From assembly GCA_015680685.1 (NCBI GenBank), contig MNCI01008086.1, positions 16,942 to 80,941 of the forward strand: 64,000 nt of DNA. The letters run 5' to 3'. The translations under genes and the position numbers were made by a program. Origin of the DNA: Gnetum montanum. Lineage: Eukaryota > Streptophyta > Gnetopsida > Gnetales > Gnetaceae. Below, piece by piece: positions 21,290 to 32,989 of this stretch; positions within the stretch are counted from its first letter, which is position 1, and every line of letters begins with the position of its first letter. The notes below the pieces were generated by a model. It was given only the letters and a program-made list of their open reading frames with translations. It had not been told where the DNA came from and made no database searches.

Positions 21290-24200
21290 AAGATAATTTG
21301 ACAAAAACTTTCCCAAGTAAGATTCATATAGGAGAAAGAGATTGACTATGAAAGGTTGGAAATTCCTGAAGAAGTAATGACACAACCAACTTAAATAAAG
21401 ACATTACTAAATCATTAGAGTACGAGTTCCTAGAAAATGAAAAATTGGTAATATGAATGCTTAACTAACAAAGGAACAAAAGCATAGGCTATAGGAAGTG
21501 GTGAACAAATGGCTCCCAGTTTTATGATAAAATCATAGACATCAATCATCATATATGCCAATATTGCTAATACATGGATCCAACAATGAAGCCAAGGGAC
21601 CAACCATTATGTAGGTTGGATTTGAAATTAAAGGAGGTTATTAAACAAGAAATTGAAAAACTACTCAATGTGGCATTCATCTGCCATGTTGTTGATAGCA
21701 ATTAGGTTAGTCCACTTGTTATTATGCCCAAAAAAGAAGAGAAATGATAGATCTTCATGTAACTTTAATTATTGAAGATGAAAATATTTAAGGATCATTT
21801 CTAAATTTCATTTGTTCATCAAGTGTTAGACACCATTGCTTGCTATAATTACTAGAACTTTTAGATGGCTATAGTAGATATGACCAAATTCAGATTTCTT
21901 TAGAATATTAAGACAAGACTACATTCATGAGTTCCTAAGGGATTGTTGCCTATAAGAAGCTATTGTTTGACCTAGAAAATGCTCTTGTAATATTTCAACA
22001 TTTGGTTCTTAGCATTTTAAAAAGTAGATTAAAAATGCTGTTGAAATATTTATCGATGACTTCTCCACTTATGATACAGACTTTGAACAAGCCTCAGACT
22101 ACTTGGAGTAGGTACTCAAAAGATGTGTTGAAAGGAACCTAAATCTTAATTAGCAAAAGAGCTAGATGATGGTCTAGGAGGGCATTGTAGTCATAAACTA
22201 AATTTCAAAGAAGATTAAATTCATCTAGGGAATAACACAAAAAACTAAAATAATGAAGGATGTAAGGTCCTTTCCTATACAGACAAGTTTTTATAGATAG
22301 ATTTTGTGAAAATTTTTCCAAAATTGTCATATCATTGGTAAAGCTAACAAAGAAAGGTACACTCTTCATCTAGGTAAAAGACTGCAAGAAAGCTTTTAAA
22401 TTGTTAAAGCAAAGACTTGTAGACATTTCAATCCTATTAGCACTGGACTAGTCTTGACATTTTTACAAAGATTTGATCCTAAAACTTGTATTTGGACCAG
22501 TGCTCTAAAATCTCAAAAAATCTAAGCAAATTTCCAATGATTTGATCCTATAACTTGTATTTTGAGCTTGTATTTATAGGTTTGAAGTTGCCAAATTTGA
22601 CTTAGGGCTGTTAAAACTTAACTCAGAGTCACATGTGACCTGTTACTGAGTTCAAAAATAGTAAGTCTAGTTTTTCAATTTTGAAGTCCAACATTAATCT
22701 TACTTTTGATGTTGATTCTAATTTTTGATGTTCAATGTTAGTTGGCTCTTTGACATCCAGTGTTAATCACACTTAAAATTTTTTTTTTGATGTTGTGTCA
22801 ATCACACTTAAAAAAATTTTGGAGGCACATCAATCATACTTGGAAAAATTTTGACATCACAGTTCTAGATTCTAATACTTAGAAAAATTAAGTCCATAAG
22901 TTAAATTATGAATCTAGATGGCTTCTGATGGCCCCCAAGAACTAAGAACATGTCTTGTAATGATGTATTTCATGGATTTAGAGCTCAAATTCTCATAGAA
23001 AGATGTTGAAACCACACGTAATTTTAAATTGAAGTGAATAAAAAAAGTGCATATATTAGAACCCCAAAATTATTTAATGACTAGTGATCTTACAAGAGTT
23101 TAACATCACCATGATTGAAAAAAATTGGGATCGAGAATATAGTTGCATATCATTTATCTTAGTTAAGATGGAATAATGAGGTTAGTAAAGATGCTATGTC
23201 AAAATAATTTCCTAGGTTTTCTCTATTTGCCAAGGCTATTTTAGTCCTCTCTTAAGCATCCAACCCTTGGTTTTCTAACTAGCTCATTTATTTGAAGGAA
23301 TAAAAGATCACTATTAAATGGGATAAACATAAGACACAACAATTTCTTCACAAAACTAAGCACTACATGGAGATAGAGTGAAAGCTCTATAGAATTTATG
23401 TTGATGGCTTGGGTTAGTGATGTGTACTAGAGGAAAGCCAATTAATAGTCCTCTAGGATACACATCAAGAACCTTGTGTGAATCACTACATAGAAAGATG
23501 AATAATCATAATGATTCTTATGGCTAGATATTTCTAGTTGACACTTTTTTGAGATGCACATCATATTGCAAAGTCCTGTGAATGCTGTCAATGGGATGAT
23601 GAAGTCACAACATGCTTTGACAGAAAACAGTTGTGGATGCAACCATTTAAGGTATTTGATTTGTGAGGAATTATCTTTAGGGGTTTCATCAATGCTTAGG
23701 GGTAGAACATAAACTTACCATAGATTATCATTCCTAAGACAATAAACAAGTTTAGGTCATAAACAGAAAAATCATTAGCATCATAGCATGTATAATTAGT
23801 ATGTATATGAAGGATTAGAGCACAAAATTGAACAATGCTTTGTGGGGATACTACTTAATATGGAAACTTCCTATATTCTTCTCTCATTATTTGTTGGTAT
23901 GTAGAAAATTTTCCAAAGTACCAATCCAGGTTGAACTTTGTCTAGTAATCATTGCCTATAATCTTAACTTGGATCTTACTCTTGTTTAATGAGAAAGATT
24001 AATGAACTTAATTATGCTAGATGCAAATTGAATGATAACCTTGATACATATGAGATTCACAAAGTTTATCATAAGCAAAGGCATGATCCCAAAGTTAGAT
24101 ACTACAACTAGGGGATAAGGTCTTATATTATAATCCCAATGATGTGCCTTAACACACTACATTTCAAATTCTTTAGTGGTGATCATACATTATCAATGTT

Positions 24201-24420
24201 GTTTATTGATTAGATGCCATGCAAATCTACCACACAAAAAATTGAAATAAGTTAATTTTAGTCAACACTCAATAAATAAAACCATCTAGGAAATCCTAAG
24301 AGGCTATGTCCACCTCATCACTATCTAAAATTGCTATCACCTCCTCTATTTTCTGTATCTCTTCCTTAGACCATAGTAGTGGGGGAGATACTCATTTTGA
24401 GTAGGAACTAGAAGTGAAAT
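21290..24420 (+). pseudogene. pol pseudogene of old Athila-like fragment Ath-D
   Basis: Plus-strand remnant starting in the linker before RT (LEYEFLENEKLVI at about 21420-21460). RT covers about 21580-22445, with PLVIMPKK and IDDFS (DD codons 22055-22060). RNase H is replaced by unrelated sequence at about 22456-23035. The RNase H tail (23060-23160) and a shortened integrase follow (about 23385-24210), with zinc-finger residues in CVNHY and CECCQ and the C-terminal ELNYARCKLN region; the catalytic core is largely missing. The pol tail/GGGGGAG motif lies near 24370. It is more eroded than Ath-A/B/C, consistent with being the oldest layer: Tek-1 lies at its left edge and Ath-B interrupts it at 24813. 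Confidence 0.65.
22456..23035. other. Unidentified ~580-bp segment replacing RNase H in Ath-D
   Basis: It has no match to other Athila-like copies here. It contains GATTTGATCCTAWAACTTGTATTT twice, 63 bp apart (about 22474 and 22537), and several TCAATCACACTTAAAAAAATTTT-like repeats (22750-22850). It may be a small mobile insertion combined with a deletion. Confidence 0.4.
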
Positions 24421-24813
24421 TTTGAAATTTTTGCCTTACAATTTTTTCTTAATTTTCTATTTTTATTATTTGACCATCTCTTTCAATTTCCCAAGTTTTT
24501 CATACATTTTCTATTTCTTATCATTTTTCTATTTTTTAAAATTTTCTATTTTATCTTAAGTCTTTTATTCTAAGGTCTCATAGAATTATTTCTTTTTTAA
24601 TAATTACGTTGCCAATCATGATGTAGGAATCAAGTGTATGTTCTAGACTATGACCCTTCACTACAGGACGTTGCAGTAATATGTTATGTTTTCGATGTGC
24701 ATTGAGTTAGTTGGTGGTTATGGGGTCACCTAGTTAGATGCATTATTTTAATGATATATTTTCTAAGATCTAATAATATTATGTATAGTTCATTATAATA
24801 TCACTATCATGCA
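24421..24813. other. T-rich and AT-rich noncoding tail of Ath-D
   Basis: 24421-24600 is pyrimidine-rich like the spacer after pol in Ath-B (30950-31140). 24640-24813 has no recognisable content. ATGCA at 24809-24813 is the left target duplication of Ath-B. Confidence 0.5.
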
Positions 24814-25673
24814 TGATGAATGGTGATTTTTTGGGATCCATCGATGAGGCCGCATCGACATGGGATTTGATGTGTTGACGTGGCCTCATCAACATAGTGT
24901 CTCTTTTTGCCTATAAATATGCACTCACTTGTGTTTATGGCATCCTGTGTCATAGGGTTAGCAAAGCTCTTGTAGTTTTGTCATTTTAAAGTTAGAATAT
25001 TTTTCTAAGTGCCTGCAGTAGAAGTCAAAGAGTGTACAGATCTTTATTTGAGCATTTTTGTACCTAAGCACAGTAGTGTGTGTGGTAATAAAGATGAGCT
25101 TTTTGATAAACCTTGTAGCAGTTTGAAATATATTAATTGTTTATTTATGCATTTAATGTTTTATGCAATTTTTGTTAATGCTTTAAGTAATTGAGCTTAA
25201 TTAAGTTAAATTAAGCTAGATAGCAATTAATTAAGCACATAAGTATGACCACTTCAAGCATATGTTTGGCACTTGGTAATCCCAAGAATACTTAACATTT
25301 GGTAACCCAGTAGCCTTAAACGTGTTTAGGATGTGTACGACAAGTGGGAACAAATTCTTATGTTAGGATTAGTTAGGTGTAGCTAGTTAGATTAAATTAG
25401 CAATTTAATTATTTTATTTTATTCATTATTCTTTATCCTTAGGTGACTTAAAATACAAAACATAAAAAATGATAAAAATCATGTCTTAGTTGCACTTAGC
25501 CATACCTTTGCATTTCACAAGTGTAATTGGAAAGATAATGATTGCAATGGTTAGTTTCACTTCCTAGAGACCAGTGCACTTAGAAGGCTATAAGTCCATG
25601 GAATTCGACTGGATTGTGCGTGAACGCTTAGTAATTCATATGATTGGATGTAGGGTCTACTCATTGCTCATGA
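24814..25673 (+). repeat. 5' LTR of Ath-B (860 bp)
   Basis: Begins TGATGAATGG and ends GCTCATGA (ancestral CATCA). U3 of about 100 bp holds CATCGATGAGGCC-type boxes (from 24838). TATA TATAAATA at 24912-24919 and AATAAA at 25087-25092. Confidence 0.85.
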
Positions 25674-25674
25674 T

Positions 25675-25693
25675 TGGTGCCATTGTCAGGGAC
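25675..25693 (+). other. Primer-binding site of Ath-B
   Basis: TGGTGCCATTGTCAGGGAC, one base after the LTR. It resembles the TGGCGCC-type site of Athila/Tat elements. Confidence 0.7.
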
Positions 25694-25853
25694 TTGTAGT
25701 GTGATACATGCACTATTTAGGACTTAGTGAATATTATTTAAGATCATTGGAACGAACCTTAAGTTCATAATCATTTAAGAAATTAATAATTACAATTATA
25801 ATTTAAGCACACTAATTTTTTTTTGTAATCCAAAATTTCTTCTTCTCATAGGT

Positions 25854-27620
25854 ATGATGATTCAAAACTACCAATGCCCTAAGAATTCAAGGTGGTGTAC
25901 ACTCATCCAAATGAGTTTGTACTTGATTTCAACTTTATCCTACATTAGGATGAGAAGCTATGATGAAGAGATATGTAGGGAAACATTGTGTTGCATCCTA
26001 ATCAATATGTTCTTGGGATGTTGCTTCAAACTCTTAAGAGGTTGGGCATCTAAAACCTCCATGTTGAATATGTTGTACAGGACCATGATTATTGGGACTG
26101 TCCTCCAATAGAAACACAACGAAAATGAGATCAACATTAGGAGAATTGCCATGAAGCTATGAAGGGGGAACATTTTACAAACCCCTTGTTCCTGCTGAAT
26201 CAAAATAACAATGAAAATACTTACTCTAGGGGTTCTTAATGTGAAGATTCTCTACCCCTTGTCAGTGGTGATGGGGGCTTGAACCTGAATTTGCATTCCA
26301 CTATCAATAATTTGGATTCAAGAAAAAGTGGGAGTCAAGGTAGGGGCTCAAGCAAGCATCATGATGAAAAGAAACCTAATGATCATGATTGTGACAAGTG
26401 GAGAGGAGGTGGCAAACATTGTGATGGTGGTAATCCTCCTTCCTCTTCATCCTCTTCATTTGCATCTTCTTCTTCCTCCTCTAAATCTGATTGAAACTAC
26501 AGGGGATGAAACCATGATGGAGGTGAATGGAGGAACAATGATTGTAGGCCTGACCATGATCAAAGGGTAATAGGGAATATCATAGACATCATCGAAATCA
26601 TGATGATGATGAGCTCTTGCTGGTAACTCAAAGCATGCTGAACATTGTAGAGGCAATCAAGAACCCAACTAGGTATGTACAAGATACCAAAATTAAGTGG
26701 TTGGATATGAAAAATATTCCCATAATTGAGGGGGATTATAACTCAAATCTACAAAGCCATCTTCAAGTCTTTCACGATTCTTGTGCCTTGTAGAACATAG
26801 AAAACGATTGGCAAAAACATAAGCTATTCCCTAGGATAATCATAAAAGAAGCAAAAAGTTGGTATTGATCCTTAGAGCCAAAAAATCAATTTGTAGATGG
26901 AGTACGATGGTTGAGTTGTTTAATGATAAATATTAGACGTAGTCTAGAGTGTCTAGTTTGAGAAAGCAAATCCAAAGTTGGTGACAATGAACAAATGAAC
27001 CCTTGGATGCAACCATGGGTAGGCATTATTCCCTTTTGCATAGATGTCTTGGCCAACATATCATAGATGGCCTCCAATCTAAAATAAGAGAACGTTTAGG
27101 ATCTACGCTAAAGGAAGGCTTTCAGAACTAAGAGCCCATTAAATTAAAAGGCTGATTGAGCAGGTTGCAAAAGAAGAAGGTGAATTGAGAAAATGGAAAA
27201 GTGCTGAGGAGTATAACCAGGATCCTTCCATTAGAAAAAGGAAGGCTTAATTTTGTGACAGTGAGGGGGAAATATCACTTAATGAGGTAGTGTAGCGAAA
27301 AACCTTGCCAATTTAAAAATCTATGTCTAAAATTTTAGCTAAGGTTGACAAAATGTAGGAATCTTTGGATAAAAAATTTTAAATTTCTTTGAAAGTTATG
27401 AAAGAATTTAAAGAACAAGGTAGTGATCATGATCACATGAGAAGGAGAAAAGCTGAACGTGCCTACCAAAGAGGTAAAGGCAAGGCTATGACAGTAGAAG
27501 AGGTTGTGGAGTCAAAATTAGATGATGATGGTGGGTGTAACATTTGCCAATATGAACATTCCAAAAGATGTTGCCCTATTGTGTCACACTACAGAAATCT
27601 AGGGTGTATGCTATAAATTT
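25854..27620 (+). pseudogene. gag pseudogene of Ath-B
   Basis: The first ATG at 25854 follows TTTCTTCTTCTCATAG. In order: N-terminal segment with FILH; His/Asp/Gly-rich and poly-Ser block (26279-26494); gag domain with LQSHLQVFHDSCAL and PRIIIKEAKSWY (26740-26870); helical charged region; variant zinc knuckle CNICQYEHSKRCCP at about 27536-27577. Multiple stops and frameshifts. Translation after the knuckle continues into a Gln/Tyr/Pro-type tail to about 28080. Confidence 0.7.
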
Positions 27621-28080
27621 TAGACTAACATGAAGGTAAGCACCTAGAAGGTTACCTTATTTTCAAGGCAACCTAAGGTAGTTCTACCAACAACAATAGG
27701 CTTATTATCCAACTGGAGCTCCATCACAATCGTATGAGTAATATGAGTAGTGGCAACACCCACAATTGTGGGGGATGCCACCACCAAGGCAATAGTACTA
27801 TTATAGGTAGCTAGATTCGTATGGATACTATGTTCAGCAATCAATGTTTCTGCATGACTCTTCTAGTGATGCTTCTTTTTAGCATTACTACTACCCTTAA
27901 AAGTATTACAAAATTCATTCTCCATCTATTATAGGGGAAACCCCATATTCCTATCATTGTCCTCATCCTTCAGCACATGCTCCTCCATGCTGAACCCAAT
28001 TACAACTTGCTTCATTCATGCAGGATTAAATTCTTGCACATTCGTAGTAGCGTAATGCTACCAAGGTTGTTAACTTATAG
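27621..28080 (+). pseudogene. gag C-terminal tail of Ath-B; protease region missing
   Basis: It aligns with the gag tail of Ath-A and Ath-C, then jumps near 28080 to the linker before RT. About 0.95 kb containing the protease, intact as DSGSSVNLIS in Ath-C, is absent. This is an internal deletion. Confidence 0.6.
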
Positions 28081-30944
28081 TCAGTTCCTAAGCCAAGTGG
28101 TTTAGAGCCATTAGAGTTGAAAACTCTACCTACTGGCATGGAATATGCATTTCTAAAAAATGACAAGTTGGTGATAGTCAATGCTAACCTTACTCCTAAG
28201 CAGAAAAGGATGCTATTGAAGGTGGTCAACAAATGGCCAACAACCTTTACTTGGTCATATCCTAAACTCATAAGGATTTTGGCATATGTTGGCATATCTA
28301 TCTAGCCATGAAGCCAAAGAGGCAACCACCATGGTGGCTAAACCCCAAATTGAAACAAATTGTCAAAGAGGAAATTGAACAACTCCTTAAGGCAGGGTTC
28401 ATATATTCAATTATAGATAGCAAGTGGCTTAGCCCACTTGTAATTATGCCAAAGAAAGGTGGAAAATGGTGGGTTTGTATTGATTTCAAGATATTCAACA
28501 TGACAACATTCAAATTTCATTTTCCATTATCAATTGCAGATCAAGTATTGGACACTATTTCTAGGCATTGCTATTATAGCTTCCTAGATGGTTATAGTGG
28601 CTATAACCAAATTCAGATTGTGTCTAAGGATTAGGCTAAAACAACATGCATAAGTTCCTAGGGGACTTTTGCATATCGGAAGATGCCCTTTGGTTTGTGC
28701 AATGCCCCTACAACTTTCCAATGCCTTGTCATGAGTATTTTTCACGAGCAAATTGGTAGTGGGGTGGAAGTCTTCATGGATGACTTCTCCACTATGGTGC
28801 TACATTTGAGCAAGCCATGGACTACCTTGAGAAAGTGCTTAAAAGGTGTGTGTGGAGACTAATTTTTAGCTCAATTAGAAAATGATCCATCTCATGGTTT
28901 AGGAGGACATTATATTGGGGCATGGAATTTTTCAATAAAGATGTTTAGTCATTCCTTGGACACACTAGCTTCTATCGATGATTCATAGAAAATTTCTCTA
29001 AGATTGCAAAACTATTGGTCAAGCTAATAAAGAAAGGTGGTCTATTCATTTGGACCAATGAATGTGAAAAGGCATTCTAGTAGCTTAGGAAGAAGCTTGT
29101 AGAGACTCCAATTCTATGAGCACTTGATTGATCCCATCCATTTCAAATCATGATGGATGCATCAAACTATGCCCTAGGAGCTATGATTACATAGTTGGAT
29201 GATAAAAAATGTCCATATTACATCCATTGTGCGAGCCAAAGCATTATGGGTGAACAACTTCATTACAACATAATGAATAAAGAGTTGATGGTAGTGGTGT
29301 ATGGTTTGGAGAAGTTTAGACGCCATGTGCTTGGATATAAGGTGTTTGTGCACATTGAAAATAGTGTCATTCACTTTCTAATGAATAAATCAAGAGTGAT
29401 CCTTATGTCATATGGTGGTTGATCTTGTAAGAGTTTGATCTCACAATGGTTGATCAAAAGGGGACTAAGAATGTGGTCATTGATCACTTGTCTTAGTTAC
29501 GATCGGATAACAAAGAGGATAAGAGTCCACTCTTTGATTAATTTTCTGATGAATTTCTCTTTGTTGGTGTGATAAATGAACAAGTGTCCACTAAACCAAA
29601 ATGGTATGATGACACCCTCACTTATCTTCTTACTTAAGAGATGTGATAAGAGTTAGATCACTGAAAGAAAAATTAGTTTTTTTATCAAGCCAAATGCTTC
29701 ATGGAGATTAACGGACACCTTTATAAGGTGTGCATCGATGGTTTGGCTCATTTATGTGTCCCTAATGTTGATCAAGTGCACTTTTTCCAAGACACTCACA
29801 AGGGTCCTTGTGGGGGCCACTATGTAGGGATATTCATGGCCATTAAAATACTGATGGTAGGGTACTATTGGCCAACAATCTTTAGGGATGCCTACCAATT
29901 CATCCACTCTTGTGAACACTGTAAATGAGATGGTGGGATGATCGTTAGAATAGAGGAACCTCAACAGTGGATCCAACCATTGTAACCCTTTAACATTTAG
30001 GGCATAGACTTCATGGGTCCCATCAGACCCATGTCAAATGGAAAGGCATACATAATAGTTGTTGTTGACTATTATACAAAATGGATAAAAGCAGCAATCA
30101 TCACCAACATTAGATCATCCACTACTATATGGTTTGTATAAAAAAATGTTGTAAATAGGTTTAGAGTGCCACATGCATTGATTTTTGATAATGGTACTCA
30201 TTTTATAGGTGCTACCTTTTGCAAGCTCATGCAACGCTTGCCAATTGAGTATAAATTAACGACATTCTAAAACCCCCAAGCCAATGATCAAGCAAAGGTT
30301 ACCAATAGGGAGATCACAAAAATCTTAATGAGAACAATTAGCAAATATAAGAGAGATTGAAGCACAAAACCTAATGATGCCCTCTAGGCATACCACTGAA
30401 CATGGAAACTCCCTATAGGCTACTCTCCCTATAAGCTGGTGTACGAAAAATTGCCAGCTCTACCAATGCAATCCAAGCTTTGTACACTTTTAACAGCTTA
30501 TGACCTTGAACTTGACCTGATCCTAGCATAAAAAGAGAGATTGATCAACCTTAACGTACTAGCTGAGAATCGATTAGTGGTCTTATTCTTGAATGAAGTG
30601 CACAAAGCATTTAGTAAACAATGCCATGACCTTAGGATAAGGAAAGTAAAATTTCAACTTGGAGATAAGATTCTCTAGTGGAACCCCATACATGTATCTC
30701 AACAAACTAAGTTTTAGCTATTGTGGAAAGGGCCTCACATCATTTATAAAACTTTTACTTTTGGGGCCATGTTAATTTACAAACCTAAGAGCCCAAACAA
30801 AAAGTAACTGGTCAATACAAAATAAGTCAAACCTTTCCATGAGCCCACACAAGTCAATGTAATCAACACCTCATCAGAGAGACAACCATGCTCAATCTTT
30901 CAAATCTCATCATTTCAACTTAGTCATGGGGGAGATGACCATCC
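28081..30944 (+). pseudogene. pol pseudogene of Ath-B: RT, RNase H, integrase
   Basis: Linker with EYAFLKNDKLVIVNANLTP (28135-28190). RT from about 28308 shows PLVIMPKKGGKWWVCIDF, FLDGYSGYNQIQI (28587-28625) and FMDDFS (DD codons 28779-28784). RNase H about 29150-29420 shows MMDASNYALGAM and NIMNKELMVVVYGLEKF. Integrase runs in one frame with stops from 29701: zinc finger HKGPCGGHY and CEHCK (29795-29928), GIDFMGP (about 30001), FDNGTHF (about 30186), NREITKI, then WKGPHIIYKTF near 30730. It ends SHGGDDHPC with stop at 30942-30944. Athila-like style. TAG replaces Gln at several sites. Confidence 0.8.
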
Positions 30945-32450
30945 ATGCTAACTATATAAATGTCTCTTCATTTTTTTGCTCTTTTTTCTATTTTTACATC
31001 TTTTTATATCACACTTTATTTTTATACCATTTTTTGTATTACACTTTGATATTCTTCAAAGTTTTTATTTTACAACATTGTTTGTATGTTTTATTTTTTA
31101 AAAATATTTTTACAATTTCTTATATACTTTAGTTTATTTTGGTGTGAATTTTTCTTACCTTCTAATAAAAAGATGCTTTATTGCCAATAGGGCTCAATGA
31201 TGATGTAGTTGGTTACTAATGGTGATTTGTACCTAATGTTTTTTGATTGCTAATGTTTGGCTTCTATTTTTGAATTTTGATGATTGATGACTAAGACAGA
31301 TTTCTTTTTCATGGAATAGGTAGTGAGTCCATGTCATCCACCCATCCACCAACTCTATTATTTTCCTGGTTTTGGAAGTATGCGGTTCCTTTTTCATTAA
31401 TAAAACTTTAACAAACCTTTGACCTTGGTAGTTTCCAAACTTGGAAAAGATTCAAAGGTTTGAAAAAGGTGTGACTTTAAGGAAATTCAATTTTCTTTGT
31501 GCCTCTCTACTTGCCTGAGTGCATGTGTGTTTTCATGGATTTCTTACCATTTCATGTTGACCAATAACAGGAAATTAAATAAGTATTTGCATGGTGTGGT
31601 TCCCATCTAAAAATTTCATAAAAAATACAAAAAAATAAAACATGATGGGAATTCAAAGCACACCTCTTAGACAAAATAAACATGCTACAAGCATTGGTTA
31701 TGAAACTAGAAAGACATGTTACCCATGCTTGAAGGTCCCCTGTAACTAAGGCCTTTTCTCACTTACTACTTCTCTTTTCTTATCAAATAAGGTATGGTGG
31801 TTGTTTTTGGGAGAATTCTTGTTTTTCAAATGGATGGAGTAGTCTTAGAGTGGTGATGCGAAGTCACTGAAAGTGTTTGATTTTGGTTTGGACTAAGGTT
31901 GGACTTTATCAAGTCATTTAACCATGAAATTCATAGGGGACTTCATGTGACCATGATTGGGACATCCATCCCATTTTCTATATAATCCATCAATGCTCTC
32001 CATAACTCACTTATTGGCAATTTTCATATTTTTATTTAATGTCTTAGTTTAATGTGTTGAAATTCTCAGGTAGATTCTTTGGGTTTTGGTCCTTAGCTTT
32101 ATCAATAATCAACTGTGGAACCCATAGATTCCTTAGTTGAGCTTATGAAAGGTTAAAAAGAGCATACACCTACTATGGGGAGGACTTACTTGCATGGCTC
32201 CTAGTTGGGCTAGTTAAGTCCCTTATCCTTAGACATTTTGGTAATCAAATATTTTGCATTCCCCATTGATTGCATCCACTATGTGATCCTTAAGGTATTT
32301 CTCCAATCATTCTTAATCTTTTGTGAACTCTTAAATCCTCTTTGTGTATTTCATTGTATTCTTAGCTTTTTTGGCTTTCATTTGACTTCAATTTTGTTCA
32401 AAAACTCATATTTTTCAAAATTTTACTTGGTCAATGATGGTCAACAGTCA
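30945..32450 (+). other. Spacer between pol and ORF3 promoter (Ath-B)
   Basis: Noncoding. T-rich block at 30950-31140, then sequence shared with the Ath-A and Ath-C spacers (for example near 31310-31340, 31590-31750 and 31950-32130). No gene seen. Confidence 0.6.
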
Positions 32451-32454
32451 CGTT

Positions 32455-32686
32455 GACTAGGCTAAGTTGAAGTAGTTGACTATGTTAACTAGGCCCCATT
32501 GACGAAGTCTAATTGAAGCATGGAAAAAGTTCTATAAATAATGCTTACCACTTAGGAATTTTTTCCATTTTCTTCAAATGTAAGGGGAGTTTTTGCAAAT
32601 TTTTAGAGCCCAAAACCTTCTAGAGCATGTAACTCTCAAGCTGTTTGTTAGATTCACTCCATTCTTTAACCCTTCAGCTTTTGGAG
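32455..32686 (+). promoter_or_regulatory. Internal promoter and leader exon for ORF3 (Ath-B)
   Basis: AGGCCCCATTGACGAAGTC (about 32490-32509) matches the U3 box of the LTR in inverse orientation. TCTATAAATA (TATA at 32533-32540) follows, then about 120 nt of leader ending TTGGAG/GTACGC at 32686/32687. Arrangement and spacing match Ath-A and Ath-C. Confidence 0.5.
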
Positions 32687-32989
32687 GTACGCTTTATGTC
32701 ATGGGGGTCACAAACCTTAGGTTTTTGACAAAATGTTATTGAGAATTTTTCTAACTTCCCCATGGGTTTAATGAATAGAATACTATTAAATCATCAACCT
32801 ATGAGTGTTAAACCCTTCTAACAGACTCGAGTAACCTATTTAACCAAATAATAAAAAAATAATATTAAAAAAAATCAAACTGACGATGATCACAACTTAG
32901 CTAGGTGAAACTACCCTAAGGGATAAGGTATTCCAAATGTTTCAAAGTTACACATTAAGTGCTAATCCTTGGTCATGTTGTGATTATAG
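32687..32989 (+). other. Predicted intron before ORF3 (Ath-B), 303 bp
   Basis: Donor GGAG/GTACGC at 32687, acceptor GTGATTATAG ending 32989; ATG follows at once at 32990. AT-rich throughout. Confidence 0.6.

Noticed and set aside
30908-30944. CATGGGGGAGATG after integrase, similar to the 3' polypurine tract, as a central polypurine tract
   Set aside because: It encodes the last codons of pol (SHGGDDHPC, stop) in Ath-B and Ath-C and nearly so in Ath-A, so protein coding explains its conservation. A second priming role is not excluded.
30926-31132. 68-codon Phe/Tyr/Leu-rich frame that looks like a membrane peptide
   Set aside because: It is translation of a T-rich spacer block that is noncoding in all three Athila-like copies.
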